From Gemella bergeri ATCC 700627 (lineage in GTDB: Bacteria > Bacillota > Bacilli > Staphylococcales > Gemellaceae): a stretch of DNA of 32,115 nucleotides. The notes below the pieces were generated by a model, which was not told the origin of the DNA, searched no databases, and saw only the letters and a list, made by a program, of their open reading frames with translations. Shown here one piece after another: positions 10,778 through 19,090 of the stretch. The stretch covers positions 9,232-41,346 of the forward strand of contig NZ_KI271824.1 of assembly GCF_000469465.1 (NCBI RefSeq). The letters run 5' to 3'. Positions within the stretch are counted from its first letter, which is position 1; every line of letters starts with the position of its first letter. The translations under genes were made by a program, and so were the position numbers.

Positions 10778-12013
10778 ATGGCAAAAGTATTAATAGTCGG
10801 TAATGGCGGAAGAGAACACGCTATTGCATATAAATTTTATAAAGAGGGTCACGAAATATTTATGACAGGAATTAATCCTGCGGTTGAAGAGTTTGGAACG
10901 TGCGTAACAATAAATGAAGACCAAATACCAAGTTATGCAAAAGAAAACAATATAGACCTAGTATTTGTCGGCCCGGAAGTACCATTAGTTAATGGACTTA
11001 TTGATAAACTTCAAGAAAAAGATATCCGTGCTTTTGGCCCAAGTAAAAAAGCTGCACAATTAGAAGGAAGTAAAGTATTTTCAAAAATGATGATGAAAAA
11101 ATACGATATTCCAACTGCTAAATATGAAAGTTTTAGTGATTATAAAAAAGCTAGTGAATATCTAGCTGAACAACAAGTACCGATAGTTTTAAAAGCTGAC
11201 GGTTTGGCAGCAGGTAAAGGTGTTATTATTGCGAATACTTTAGAAAAAGCACAATATGAATTAAAAGAAATGATGTGTAATTCCAAATTTAATTCAGCAG
11301 GCGCTAAAGTCGTAATTGAAGAATTTCTTCAAGGGGAAGAATTTTCATTAATGTGCTTCGTTTCGAATAAAAAAGTTTATCCAATGGAAATTGCACAAGA
11401 TCACAAACGAGCTTTTGATAATGATCAAGGATTAAATACCGGAGGGATGGGAGCTTATACTCCGCTGAAAAAAATCACTGTAGATGACATAAAAGTAGGA
11501 ATTGAAAAAGTAGTTCAACCTATTGTTAATGCAATGAGTGATGAAGGGATGCCATTTTACGGAATTTTATATGCCGGGCTCATGAAATGCAAAAATGGTA
11601 TTAAAACTATTGAATTTAATGTTCGTTTTGGAGATCCTGAAAGTGAAATATTACTACTGAAATTAGAAAGTAGTTTGTATGATATTGCTAACAATGTGAT
11701 TGATGGAGAAGATATTGAACTAAAATGGAATAGTGATGCTTTTATCGGAGTGGTGATGGCAGCTAAAGGTTATCCGGAACATAGCGAAAAAGGTGCAATA
11801 ATTAAAGGTTTAGATAAGGTATCAACACCAATTTTTCACATGGGAACAAAAAAGGTATCCGGTGAAATCGTTATAAATGGTGGACGTGTTTTATTGGTTT
11901 GCGCAAATGGAAAAACCTTGCAAGAAGCGCGAGAAAAAGTATATAATGAAATAGGAAAAATAGAATGTGAAGAACTATTTTTCAGACGAGATATAGGTCA
12001 TTTATCCCTATAA
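10778..12013 (+). CDS. purD: phosphoribosylamine-glycine ligase PurD
   Basis: PurD, an ATP-grasp ligase, joins glycine to phosphoribosylamine and gives GAR, the second step of the pathway. The N-terminus has VGNGGREHA (7-15). The central part has LKADGLAAGKGV and L-N-T-G-G-M-G-A-Y, and FNVRFGDPE carries metal ligands. Length (411) is normal. The ATG is only 2 nt after the purH stop and no clear Shine-Dalgarno precedes it, so translation probably depends on ribosomes finishing purH. It ends the tightly packed block; the next gene is 135 bp away. Confidence 0.97.
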   Translation: MAKVLIVGNGGREHAIAYKFYKEGHEIFMTGINPAVEEFGTCVTINEDQIPSYAKENNIDLVFVGPEVPLVNGLIDKLQEKDIRAFGPSKKAAQLEGSKVFSKMMMKKYDIPTAKYESFSDYKKASEYLAEQQVPIVLKADGLAAGKGVIIANTLEKAQYELKEMMCNSKFNSAGAKVVIEEFLQGEEFSLMCFVSNKKVYPMEIAQDHKRAFDNDQGLNTGGMGAYTPLKKITVDDIKVGIEKVVQPIVNAMSDEGMPFYGILYAGLMKCKNGIKTIEFNVRFGDPESEILLLKLESSLYDIANNVIDGEDIELKWNSDAFIGVVMAAKGYPEHSEKGAIIKGLDKVSTPIFHMGTKKVSGEIVINGGRVLLVCANGKTLQEAREKVYNEIGKIECEELFFRRDIGHLSL

Positions 12014-12148
12014 AAATGTATCAGTATATTGGTTTATTATTGATATTAATAATTTTTAATATACATAATAATTGGATAAGTTGTAAAATAAAGTGCAACA
12101 GTTAAGATATCCTACAGTATTTTTATTAATGGCAGGAGATTATTTTAA

Positions 12149-13453
12149 ATGATTGAAAGATATAGCAGAGAAGTAATGCGTAATGTTTTTAGTGATGAAA
12201 ATCGCTTTAAAGCATATTTAGAAGTTGAATTATATGCTACCGAAGCATGGAGTGAACTAGGAGTTGTTCCGAAAAAAGATGTGGAAAAATTATTTACCAA
12301 TGCAAAATTTGATTTAAAAGGAATTTTTGAATTGGAAAAAGAAACAAAACATGATATAGTAGCTTTTACTCGCAATGTATCAAGTTACTTAGGTGATGAA
12401 AAAAAATGGGTACATTACGGTTTAACATCAACAGATGTAGTTGATACTGCATATGGATATTTATATAAACAGGCAAACGATATTTTGTATCAAGATTTGT
12501 TAAAATTTCAAGAAGTATTAAAAGAAAAGGCATTGCAGTACAAATTTACTCCGTGTATTGGGCGTACTCATGGAGTTCATGCCGATATAAGTAGTTTCGG
12601 TTTGAAGTTTGCACTATACTATGATGAGTTTAATCGTCATCTTAAACGTTTTAGTGAAGTAAGGAAAATTATTGAAGTAGGGAAAATTTCCGGAGCAGTG
12701 GGAACATTTTCTAATACGCCACCGGAAGTACAAGACTATGTATGTAAAAAATTAGGAATAGGGTCAAGTAATATTTCGACACAAACTCTACAACGTGACA
12801 GACACGCTGATTACTATGCAACATTGGCATTAATTGCAAGTTCTATTGAAAAAATAGGGGTAGAAATTCGTCACTTGCAAAGAACAGAAGTTCGTGAAGC
12901 AGAAGAGTTCTTTTCAAAAAAACAAAAAGGTTCCAGTGCAATGCCGCACAAACGTAACCCTATTTCCAGTGAAAATATGGCAGGTTGTGCCAGAATTATG
13001 CGTGGTTATATGTTAGCTGCCTATGAAAATATTCCTTTATGGCATGAACGTGATATTTCACATTCAAGTGCAGAACGTATTTTAAGTAACGATGCAACAA
13101 CATTGTTGGATTATATGTTAAATCGTTTTACAAATGTTGTGAAAAATCTGACAGTATTTACCGATAATATGATTAAAAATATTTATGCAACTAATGGCGT
13201 TATTTTTGCTCAAAGAACTATGAGTAATCTAATTAAAAACTATGGATTTTCTCGTGAAGAAGCATATGATTTAGTGCAACCGCTGGCAATGAAATCATGG
13301 TTCGAAAATATTCCGTTTAAACAATTATTAGAAGAAAATGAAATTATTCAAAAAACGGTATCAAAAGAAGTATTAGACAGTTGTTTTGACCTAAATGTTC
13401 ATTTGATAAATATTGATAAAATTTATAAACGTATTCCGGGATTGGAAGAATAA
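12149..13453 (+). CDS. purB: adenylosuccinate lyase PurB
   Basis: PurB removes fumarate from both SAICAR (IMP branch) and adenylosuccinate (AMP branch). The 434-residue protein belongs to the fumarase/aspartase superfamily. The signature loop [11 protein letters not shown] is at 261-271, the N-terminal M-I-E-R-Y-S-R is typical, and the T-S-T-D-V-V-D-T segment and G-R-T-H-G-V-H (His about 141) contribute to the active site. GCAGGAG lies before the ATG. The 135-bp gap after purD contains only a weak possible promoter (TTGTAA 12081-12086, TAAGAT 12103-12108, spacing 16) and no convincing terminator, so purB may be read both with the operon and alone. Confidence 0.97.
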   Translation: MIERYSREVMRNVFSDENRFKAYLEVELYATEAWSELGVVPKKDVEKLFTNAKFDLKGIFELEKETKHDIVAFTRNVSSYLGDEKKWVHYGLTSTDVVDTAYGYLYKQANDILYQDLLKFQEVLKEKALQYKFTPCIGRTHGVHADISSFGLKFALYYDEFNRHLKRFSEVRKIIEVGKISGAVGTFSNTPPEVQDYVCKKLGIGSSNISTQTLQRDRHADYYATLALIASSIEKIGVEIRHLQRTEVREAEEFFSKKQKGSSAMPHKRNPISSENMAGCARIMRGYMLAAYENIPLWHERDISHSSAERILSNDATTLLDYMLNRFTNVVKNLTVFTDNMIKNIYATNGVIFAQRTMSNLIKNYGFSREEAYDLVQPLAMKSWFENIPFKQLLEENEIIQKTVSKEVLDSCFDLNVHLINIDKIYKRIPGLEE

Positions 13454-13510
13454 TTTCAAACACCGTGATTTATTATAAAAAATAACCCTTATAGGAAAGA
13501 GGTATAATAA

Positions 13511-15166
13511 ATGAAATCAGATTTTCAAATTTCAAATGAATGTAAAAAACAAGATATTAAAACAGTGGCAAATAAATTAGGAATAAGTGAAAATGATTTG
13601 ATTTTATATGGTAATTATAAAGCCAAAATTCAAACAAAAAATATAAAAAAGAATATTAAAGAAGATGCTAATTTAGTATTAGTAACATCAATCAACCCAA
13701 CATCAAGTGGAGAAGGCAAGTCAACTGTTACCATAGGGTTATCAGATGCTCTAAATAAAATCGGTAAAAAATCGTGTGTAGCATTGCGCGAGCCGTCATT
13801 AGGCCCTGTACTAGGAAGAAAAGGTGGTGCAGCAGGTGGAGGATATGCACAGGTTGTTCCTATGGAAGATATCAACTTACACTTTACCGGTGATATGCAC
13901 GCTATTACAACCGCTCATAATGCAATAGCGGTGCTTGTTAATAATCATGTATTTCAAGGTAATGAACTTGAAATTGATAAAATTATTTTTAATCGTGTAA
14001 TGGATATGAATGCACGTGATTTACGTCATATAAAAATCAATGTAGGTACAGAATTGGAACGTGAAGATGGTTTTGATATTACAGTTGCCAGTGAAATTAT
14101 GGCAATCTTATGCCTATCAGAAAATCTTGGTGATTTAAAAGAAAAACTAAGTAATATATTAGTAGCTTATAATAAAAAAGGTGATCCGATATATCTTAAA
14201 GATTTGAAGATTGAAGGAGTTATTACTTCGCTATTAAAAGATACAATTAAACCTAATATTGTTCAAACGTTAGAAAATAATCCGGCTATTATTCACGGAG
14301 GTCCATTTGCGAATATTGCCCACGGCTGTAACTCAATTTTAGCAACGAAAACAGCTTTAAAATATACTGATTATGTTATTACAGAGGCGGGGTTTGGAGC
14401 AGACCTTGGTGCTGAAAAATTTTTAAATATAAAATGTCGTAAGGCAGGGCTTAATCCGAAAGCTGCTGTGGTTGTGGCTACTATTAAAGCATTAAAACTT
14501 CATGGTGATATCGAAGAAAAAGATTTAAAAGAAGAAAATTTGGAAGCATTGGCAAAAGGGGTAAAAAATTTAGAAAAACATATTGAAAATTTACATAAGT
14601 TTAATTTACCTGTTATAATAGCCTTAAATGTTTTTATTACCGATACAGTAAAAGAACTGGAATTTTTAGAAAACTGGGCAAAAGAAAAAAATGTTGAATT
14701 TTCTCGTGTGGAAGTTTGGGAAAAAGGTAGCTTAGGAGGAATAGATTTAGCTGAAAAAGTAGTAAGAGTTGTGGAAAATAATGGTAAAAAGTTAAAATTA
14801 CTATACAAGGATGAAGCATCAATAATAGAAAAAATCGAAATTATTTGCCGTGAAATCTATGGTGCAGATGGTGTAAATATTACTGATGAAGTAAAAGAAG
14901 AAATAGAAAAAATCGAAAAATTAGGTTTTGGAAATTTACCGGTTTGTATGGCAAAAACACCATTATCACTTTCTGATAATTCAAAATTAAAAGGTCGTCC
15001 ATGCGGATTTAATATTACAATCAGTGATGTAAAACTACGTAGCGGAGCGGGATTTGTGGTAGTATACGCTAATAAAGTACTGACAATGCCGGGATTACCA
15101 AAAGTACCAAGTGCATTAAATATCGATATAGATGAAGAAACAGAAACAATTTTAGGAATATTCTAA
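13511..15166 (+). CDS. fhs: formate-tetrahydrofolate ligase Fhs
   Basis: Fhs makes 10-formyl-THF from formate, THF and ATP. The 551-residue protein has the modified P-loop PTSSGEGKST at 63-72, then REPSLGPVLGRKGGAAGGG and FTGDMHAITTAHN, all characteristic of the family (about 555 residues). Placing it right behind the pur genes makes sense because PurN and PurH both consume 10-formyl-THF. The gap to purB is 57 bp, with a purine-rich ribosome site just before the ATG. The strong hairpin at 15228-15263 probably ends this transcript. Confidence 0.96.
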   Translation: MKSDFQISNECKKQDIKTVANKLGISENDLILYGNYKAKIQTKNIKKNIKEDANLVLVTSINPTSSGEGKSTVTIGLSDALNKIGKKSCVALREPSLGPVLGRKGGAAGGGYAQVVPMEDINLHFTGDMHAITTAHNAIAVLVNNHVFQGNELEIDKIIFNRVMDMNARDLRHIKINVGTELEREDGFDITVASEIMAILCLSENLGDLKEKLSNILVAYNKKGDPIYLKDLKIEGVITSLLKDTIKPNIVQTLENNPAIIHGGPFANIAHGCNSILATKTALKYTDYVITEAGFGADLGAEKFLNIKCRKAGLNPKAAVVVATIKALKLHGDIEEKDLKEENLEALAKGVKNLEKHIENLHKFNLPVIIALNVFITDTVKELEFLENWAKEKNVEFSRVEVWEKGSLGGIDLAEKVVRVVENNGKKLKLLYKDEASIIEKIEIICREIYGADGVNITDEVKEEIEKIEKLGFGNLPVCMAKTPLSLSDNSKLKGRPCGFNITISDVKLRSGAGFVVVYANKVLTMPGLPKVPSALNIDIDEETETILGIF

Positions 15167-15190
15167 AATAATTAATCAAATAAAATTAGT

Positions 15191-15207
15191 CCTGTGTTAA
15201 ATACAGG
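15191..15207 (+). other. small hairpin upstream of the fhs terminator
   Basis: CCTGTGT and ATACAGG form a 7-bp stem (one G-T pair) around the loop TAA, 24 nt after the fhs stop. No T-tract follows. The segment CTGTGTTA (15192-15199) is also exactly complementary to TAACACAG (15239-15246) in the next hairpin, so the two structures could exclude each other. Confidence 0.45.
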
Positions 15208-15227
15208 GTATGAGAAAAAATAAGGAT

Positions 15228-15263
15228 AAAATGCTATGTAACACAGTGTTGCTTAGCATTTTT
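15228..15263 (+). terminator. rho-independent terminator after fhs
   Basis: A nearly perfect inverted repeat centred on base 15245 pairs 15228-15244 with 15246-15262, with a single T-T mismatch and one G-T pair; the right arm ends in TTTTT. It is the first strong terminator after purE and probably ends the purE-fhs transcript. Confidence 0.75.
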
Positions 15264-15372
15264 CAAATAGTTTTTAATATAGTATCCAACTCCAATATAA
15301 TATACTAGATATAAATAAGAAACGCTATTTTTATATTTCGTTTTTGTTTAAAGTAATTTAGACGCAGTTTAT

Positions 15373-15418
15373 ACATAATAATCGTTTTTTTATAATAAAA
15401 ATAACGAAAAAATTATGT
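15373..15418. repeat. AT-rich imperfect hairpin upstream of purA
   Basis: ACATAAT (15373-15379) pairs with ATTATGT (15412-15418), and the inside contains further TCGTT/AACGA and T-run/A-run pairing. ATTATGTAAA (15412-15421) is also an exact inverted partner of TTTACATAAT (15440-15449), so two alternative hairpins share one arm. High AT content makes chance pairing likely; no function is assigned. The rest of 15264-15470 shows nothing else. Confidence 0.35.
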
Positions 15419-15470
15419 AAAGTCACTTTTATATTATATTTTACATAATTTTCCGTAAAATTATAAAAAA

Positions 15471-15502
15471 ATGTTCGCAAATATCCGTATTTGTGGTATA
15501 AT
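15471..15502 (+). promoter_or_regulatory. purA promoter with PurR-box-like sequence
   Basis: An extended -10 (TGG then TATAAT at 15497-15502) has a weak -35 TTCGCA (15474-15479) 17 bp upstream. The -35 overlaps a sequence that reads ATTTGCGAACATT on the minus strand, matching the PurR box AWWWCCGAACWWT at 12 of 13 positions. A second weaker match, ATATCCGTATTTG, begins at 15481 on the plus strand. purA belongs to the PurR regulon in B. subtilis; regulation here is inferred. Confidence 0.65.
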
Positions 15503-15542
15503 AATTAATGGAAAAAATAATAGCTTTCAGGAGGCACAACTA

Positions 15543-16829
15543 ATGTCAATAATTGTAGTAGTAGGTTCACAATGGGGTGATGAAGGGAAAGGTAAAATTA
15601 CCGATTTTCTAGCAGAGAGTGCTGATGTTATAGCACGTTATCAAGGCGGTAATAATGCAGGGCATACAATTAAGTTTGACGGTAAAACTTATAAACTACA
15701 ACTTATTCCATCCGGTATTTTTAATGATGAGAAATTATCTGTTATAGGTAATGGTTTAGTAGTTGATCCAAAATGGATTTGTGGTGAAATCAATCGTCTA
15801 AAAGAAAGTGATGTAACATGTAACGGTTTAAGGATTTCTAACAGAGCACATGTAGTATTACCATATCACTTGAAACTTGATGAAGTAGAAGAAGCAAGAC
15901 GTGGGGATAATAAAATAGGTACTACTAAAAAAGGTATCGGTCCATGTTATGTAGATAAGTATAAACGTTGTGGAATACGTATTGCTGATTTATTAGATAA
16001 AGAATTATTTAAGAAAAAATTAGAACAAAATCTGAAAGAAAAAAATGAAGTATTTGAAAAAATTTACGGTGTTAAAGGCTTTACCACTGACGAAATTTTT
16101 GATGAATATTTTGAATACGGAAAACAGCTGGTACAATATGTTACTGATACATCAAAAGTATTAGAAGATGCTCAAAAAGAAAGTAAAAATATTTTATTTG
16201 AAGGAGCACAAGGGGTAATGCTTGATATTGACCATGGGACATACCCTTATGTTACATCATCAAATCCAAGTGCCGGTGGTATTACTGTAGGTAACGGTTT
16301 TGTTCCGACAAACGGTTTTAAAGTCCTTGGTATTTGTAAAGCATACACTTCTCGTGTCGGTGACGGACCATTCCCAACGGAATTATTTGATAAAGTTGGA
16401 GATACAATTCGTGAAGTAGGGCATGAATACGGAACGGTAACAAAACGTCCGCGTCGTATAGGTTGGTTTGACACCGTTGTAATGCGTCATTCAGCACGTG
16501 TATCAGGTATGACAAACTTGTCGGTCAATTGCCTTGATGTATTGTCAGGTCTTAAAGAGATAAAAATCTGTACGGCTTATGACTATAAAGGAGAAATTTT
16601 AACAGAATACCCTGCAAATGAAAATATTATAAAAGATTGCAAACCAATTTACGAAACATTGCCAGGTTTTAACGAAGATATTACCGGTATATCATCATTA
16701 GAAGAATTACCTGCCAATGCAAGGAAATATTTAGAAAAAATTGAAGAATTAGTAGGTGTGAAAATTTCAGTATTTTCAACCGGACCGGATAGAACACAAA
16801 CTCACTTATTAGAAGATTTGTGGAAATAA
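15543..16829 (+). CDS. purA: adenylosuccinate synthetase PurA
   Basis: PurA joins IMP and aspartate using GTP, the first step from IMP to AMP. The 428-residue protein starts [10 protein letters not shown] and has GDEGKGK at 12-18 (catalytic Asp13) and N-A-G-H with His41. It also has the G-T-T-K-K-G-I-G-P segment and a C-terminal STGPDRTQT loop. AGGAGG at 15529-15534 fixes the start at 15543. A longer reading from 15471 would begin upstream of the -10 element, so it is not used. The gene has its own promoter and terminator, separate from the main operon. Confidence 0.97.
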   Translation: MSIIVVVGSQWGDEGKGKITDFLAESADVIARYQGGNNAGHTIKFDGKTYKLQLIPSGIFNDEKLSVIGNGLVVDPKWICGEINRLKESDVTCNGLRISNRAHVVLPYHLKLDEVEEARRGDNKIGTTKKGIGPCYVDKYKRCGIRIADLLDKELFKKKLEQNLKEKNEVFEKIYGVKGFTTDEIFDEYFEYGKQLVQYVTDTSKVLEDAQKESKNILFEGAQGVMLDIDHGTYPYVTSSNPSAGGITVGNGFVPTNGFKVLGICKAYTSRVGDGPFPTELFDKVGDTIREVGHEYGTVTKRPRRIGWFDTVVMRHSARVSGMTNLSVNCLDVLSGLKEIKICTAYDYKGEILTEYPANENIIKDCKPIYETLPGFNEDITGISSLEELPANARKYLEKIEELVGVKISVFSTGPDRTQTHLLEDLWK

Positions 16830-16871
16830 AAAATTAATGTAATTGTACAATAAATACAAGATACAAAAAGT

Positions 16872-16914
16872 AACCAACCTCTAAAACTTGTCTAAGGTTT
16901 AGAGGTTGGTTTTT
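16872..16914. terminator. terminator after purA, probably bidirectional
   Basis: A perfect 14-bp stem, AACCAACCTCTAAA (16872-16885) with its complement at 16898-16911, is followed by TTTT on the plus strand. On the minus strand the stem is followed by CTTTTTG, so it may also end the convergent pseudouridine synthase gene, although that lies about 120 bp away. Confidence 0.85.
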
Positions 16915-17032
16915 AAAGAATAATCTCATATTAGATTTTATACACATTATTAATAAAATTCATCTTTTAAATGTGATATAATAGTAATATTTTTATTAGT
17001 AATCGGGTGTTTAAAATCTATTTTGAATGCTC

Positions 17033-17797
17033 CTAAATACATTTTATCATATTTAATCCATCATTAGAATATAATCTGTCGCCTATAATTGCCGATTTTA
17101 AGTGTGCTAAATGAACACGAATTTGATGAGTTCGTCCTGTATCTAATGAAAGTGTAGCAATATAACGTCCATTCTCTATTTTTTTACAGTTAAGAATATG
17201 AGTTACTGCTGATTTTCCGTTATGAACAACAGCCATTTTATTTTTTTCATGTCTATCTCGTCCGATATTCGTTTTAATAGTCTGCGGGCTGAGATTATTT
17301 TTTATTAACGCATTATAATAACGTTTTATTAGGCGTTGTTCTAACATTAAATCAAGTTTTGCTTTTACAAAAGGGGTTTTAGTAAAAATAACGAGTCCGC
17401 TCGTATCAGTATCTAAACGATGTATCGGCTCAAGATATACATAATCAGTAATCAAAAAGTTGACAAGTGTATCATCTTCTACACTAATATCGTTAGGGTG
17501 TGTTTTTATTCCAGCCGGTTTCGATACCACAAGTAAATAATCATCTTCATATTCTTTAATAATATTTAATGAAGTATTTACAATATAATTTGATTGTGTA
17601 GAAAATGTATTAATAATTAATATATCATCTTTTTCTAACGGCGTATTTAAAGTTGACGGTTTATTATTAATTATTATAGTTTCTTTATTGTGATGACTAT
17701 TCATACGGATAGCATGAATGCTTTTTTTAGATAATTTCAGAAAAATTTTTAGGTATTGTTCTACACTTTGGTAATTATGTAAAATTTTAAAATTCAT
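17033..17797 (-). CDS. RluA-family pseudouridine synthase
   Basis: The 254-residue protein isomerises uridine to pseudouridine in RNA. The catalytic segment HRLD at 126-129, followed by T-D-T-S-G-L, contains the conserved Asp129. It is preceded by LLVVSKPAGIKTHP, and G-R-T-H-Q-I-R-V-H-L lies near the end; all are RluA-family hallmarks. The N-terminal 60 residues resemble a degenerate S4-type RNA-binding part. Members act on 23S rRNA or tRNA, and the target cannot be told from sequence alone. The gene is divergent from the threonine aldolase gene (96-bp gap) and convergent with purA. No strong promoter was seen for it. Confidence 0.9.
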   Translation of the reverse strand: MNFKILHNYQSVEQYLKIFLKLSKKSIHAIRMNSHHNKETIIINNKPSTLNTPLEKDDILIINTFSTQSNYIVNTSLNIIKEYEDDYLLVVSKPAGIKTHPNDISVEDDTLVNFLITDYVYLEPIHRLDTDTSGLVIFTKTPFVKAKLDLMLEQRLIKRYYNALIKNNLSPQTIKTNIGRDRHEKNKMAVVHNGKSAVTHILNCKKIENGRYIATLSLDTGRTHQIRVHLAHLKSAIIGDRLYSNDGLNMIKCI

Positions 17798-17819
17798 GTT
17801 ATACTCTTTCTACTGTTTA

Positions 17820-17848
17820 TTGATTAATAAGTTTATTTATTATATAAT
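17820..17848 (+). promoter_or_regulatory. threonine aldolase promoter
   Basis: TTGATT (17820-17825) and TATAAT (17843-17848) are spaced by 17 bp, in the gap between the divergent pseudouridine synthase and aldolase genes. Confidence 0.75.
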
Positions 17849-17893
17849 ATTTTTTGGATGATATAAACTAAAAAGGATATAAGGAGATACTAA

Positions 17894-18925
17894 ATGACAT
17901 TATTTTTTGTAAATGATTATGGAAGAGGTGCTCATCCAAAAATATTAGAGCAACTTACCCAAACAAATTTAGAATCAGAATATGGTTATGGAATGGATAG
18001 TTATAGTGAACGAGCAAAAGAAAAAATTCGTCTTTCATGCAAAAAAGAAGATGCTGAAATTTATTTTTTAGTCGGCGGGACACAAACAAACGCCGTTGTA
18101 ATAAAATCTTTACTACGTTCTTATGAGGGAGTAATTTCAGCAAATACAGGACACATCAGTACCCATGAAGCAGGTGCAATTGAATACACAGGACATAAAG
18201 TAATAGAACTACCTAATTATAATGGTAAGTTATGTGCTGAAGATGTAGAAGAGTATTTTGATACATTTGGTAAAGATGCCAATCTTATGCATATGGTAAA
18301 ACCCGGTATGGTTTATATCTCATATCCTACAGAATATGGAACACTATATAGTAAAGAAGAGTTAACAGCACTGCATACAATATGCAAAAAATATAGTGTA
18401 CCTTTATTTGTGGACGGCGCACGTTTAGGTTACGGCTTAATGGCTAAAGAATGTGATATAACATTTAAAGAATTTGCTGATTTATGTGATGTTTTTTACA
18501 TCGGAGGAACAAAAATAGGAGCATTATGTGGAGAAGCAGTTGTTTTTACTAATAAAACCATAGTACCAGAGAATTACATAACAATTATTAAACAAGCAGG
18601 GGCATTATTAGCAAAAGGTAGACTTCTTGGGGTACAATTTGATACATTATTTACCGACAATTTATATTTTAATATAAGTAAACATGCTATTGAAATGGCA
18701 GAGTTGTTGAAAAAAGGTTTAAAAGATAAAGGTTGTAAATTCTACATTGATTCACCTACTAACCAACAATTTATTATTGTGGAAAATAATAGAATGGAAA
18801 AACTTAAAAAAACCGTTCAATTTGCAAAATGGGAAAAATATGATGATACACATACAATTATACGCTTCGTTGTAGATTGGTCAACTAAAAAAGAAGATGT
18901 TGAACAACTAATAAAAATATTATAA
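17894..18925 (+). CDS. low-specificity L-threonine aldolase family protein
   Basis: This PLP enzyme of fold type I (beta-eliminating lyase / threonine aldolase family) probably splits L-threonine or allo-threonine to glycine and acetaldehyde. Seen in the 343-residue protein are the N-terminal N-D-Y-G-R-G-A-H-P, GGTQTN at 61-66, His87 in T-G-H-I-S (ring stacking), Asp174 in FVDGARLGYG (pyridine N contact) and Lys207 in Y-I-G-G-T-K, the Schiff-base lysine. AAGGAG precedes the ATG. Glycine made this way could feed PurD and folate C1 metabolism; that link is inference. Substrate preference is not certain. Confidence 0.9.
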   Translation: MTLFFVNDYGRGAHPKILEQLTQTNLESEYGYGMDSYSERAKEKIRLSCKKEDAEIYFLVGGTQTNAVVIKSLLRSYEGVISANTGHISTHEAGAIEYTGHKVIELPNYNGKLCAEDVEEYFDTFGKDANLMHMVKPGMVYISYPTEYGTLYSKEELTALHTICKKYSVPLFVDGARLGYGLMAKECDITFKEFADLCDVFYIGGTKIGALCGEAVVFTNKTIVPENYITIIKQAGALLAKGRLLGVQFDTLFTDNLYFNISKHAIEMAELLKKGLKDKGCKFYIDSPTNQQFIIVENNRMEKLKKTVQFAKWEKYDDTHTIIRFVVDWSTKKEDVEQLIKIL

Positions 18926-18930
18926 AATGT

Positions 18931-18978
18931 AAAAATTAAAAATTAAGTAAAATTAACGCTTAATTTTTAATTTTTTTT
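18931..18978 (+). terminator. terminator after threonine aldolase gene
   Basis: AAAAATTAAAAATTAAG (18931-18947) pairs perfectly with 18959-18975 around an 11-nt loop and is followed by further Ts. The stem is long but almost GC-free, so strength is uncertain. Confidence 0.65.
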
Positions 18979-18988
18979 AAAAAAATCA

Positions 18989-19017
18989 TTGTCAAAAAAG
19001 GTCAAAAGTGATATAAT
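18989..19017 (+). promoter_or_regulatory. clpB promoter
   Basis: TTGTCA (18989-18994) and TATAAT (19012-19017) are spaced by 17 bp. The promoter is embedded between and within CtsR operators. Confidence 0.85.
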
Positions 19018-19042
19018 TAAATTAAGGTCAAAAAAGGTCAAA
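18990..19042 (+). promoter_or_regulatory. two CtsR operators
   Basis: The CtsR consensus is a heptad repeat, RGTCAAA NAN RGTCAAA. Copy 1 is TGTCAAA AAA GGTCAAA (18990-19006, first base off consensus) and covers the -35. Copy 2 is GGTCAAA AAA GGTCAAA (19026-19042), a perfect match just after the start-site region. CtsR repression relieved by heat or protein damage is established for clp genes of Gram-positive bacteria. Confidence 0.93.
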
Positions 19043-19090
19043 ATAATTAACCTTTTTTCCTAAATATAAAATAATTTAAGGAGATTTACT

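Noticed and set aside
12014-12148. Terminator between purD and purB
   Set aside because: An AT-only imperfect inverted repeat near 12036-12070 has no T-tract or GC stem.
14500-14822. Minus-strand open frames inside fhs
   Set aside because: They mirror a conserved gene, have biased composition and no ribosome site; shadow frames.
15471-15542. Longer PurA starting at ATG 15471
   Set aside because: That codon lies upstream of the -10 element and has no ribosome site; AGGAGG at 15529 points to 15543.
16977-16982. Orphan TATAAT between purA and the pseudouridine synthase gene
   Set aside because: No -35 at proper spacing and no plus-strand gene follows.
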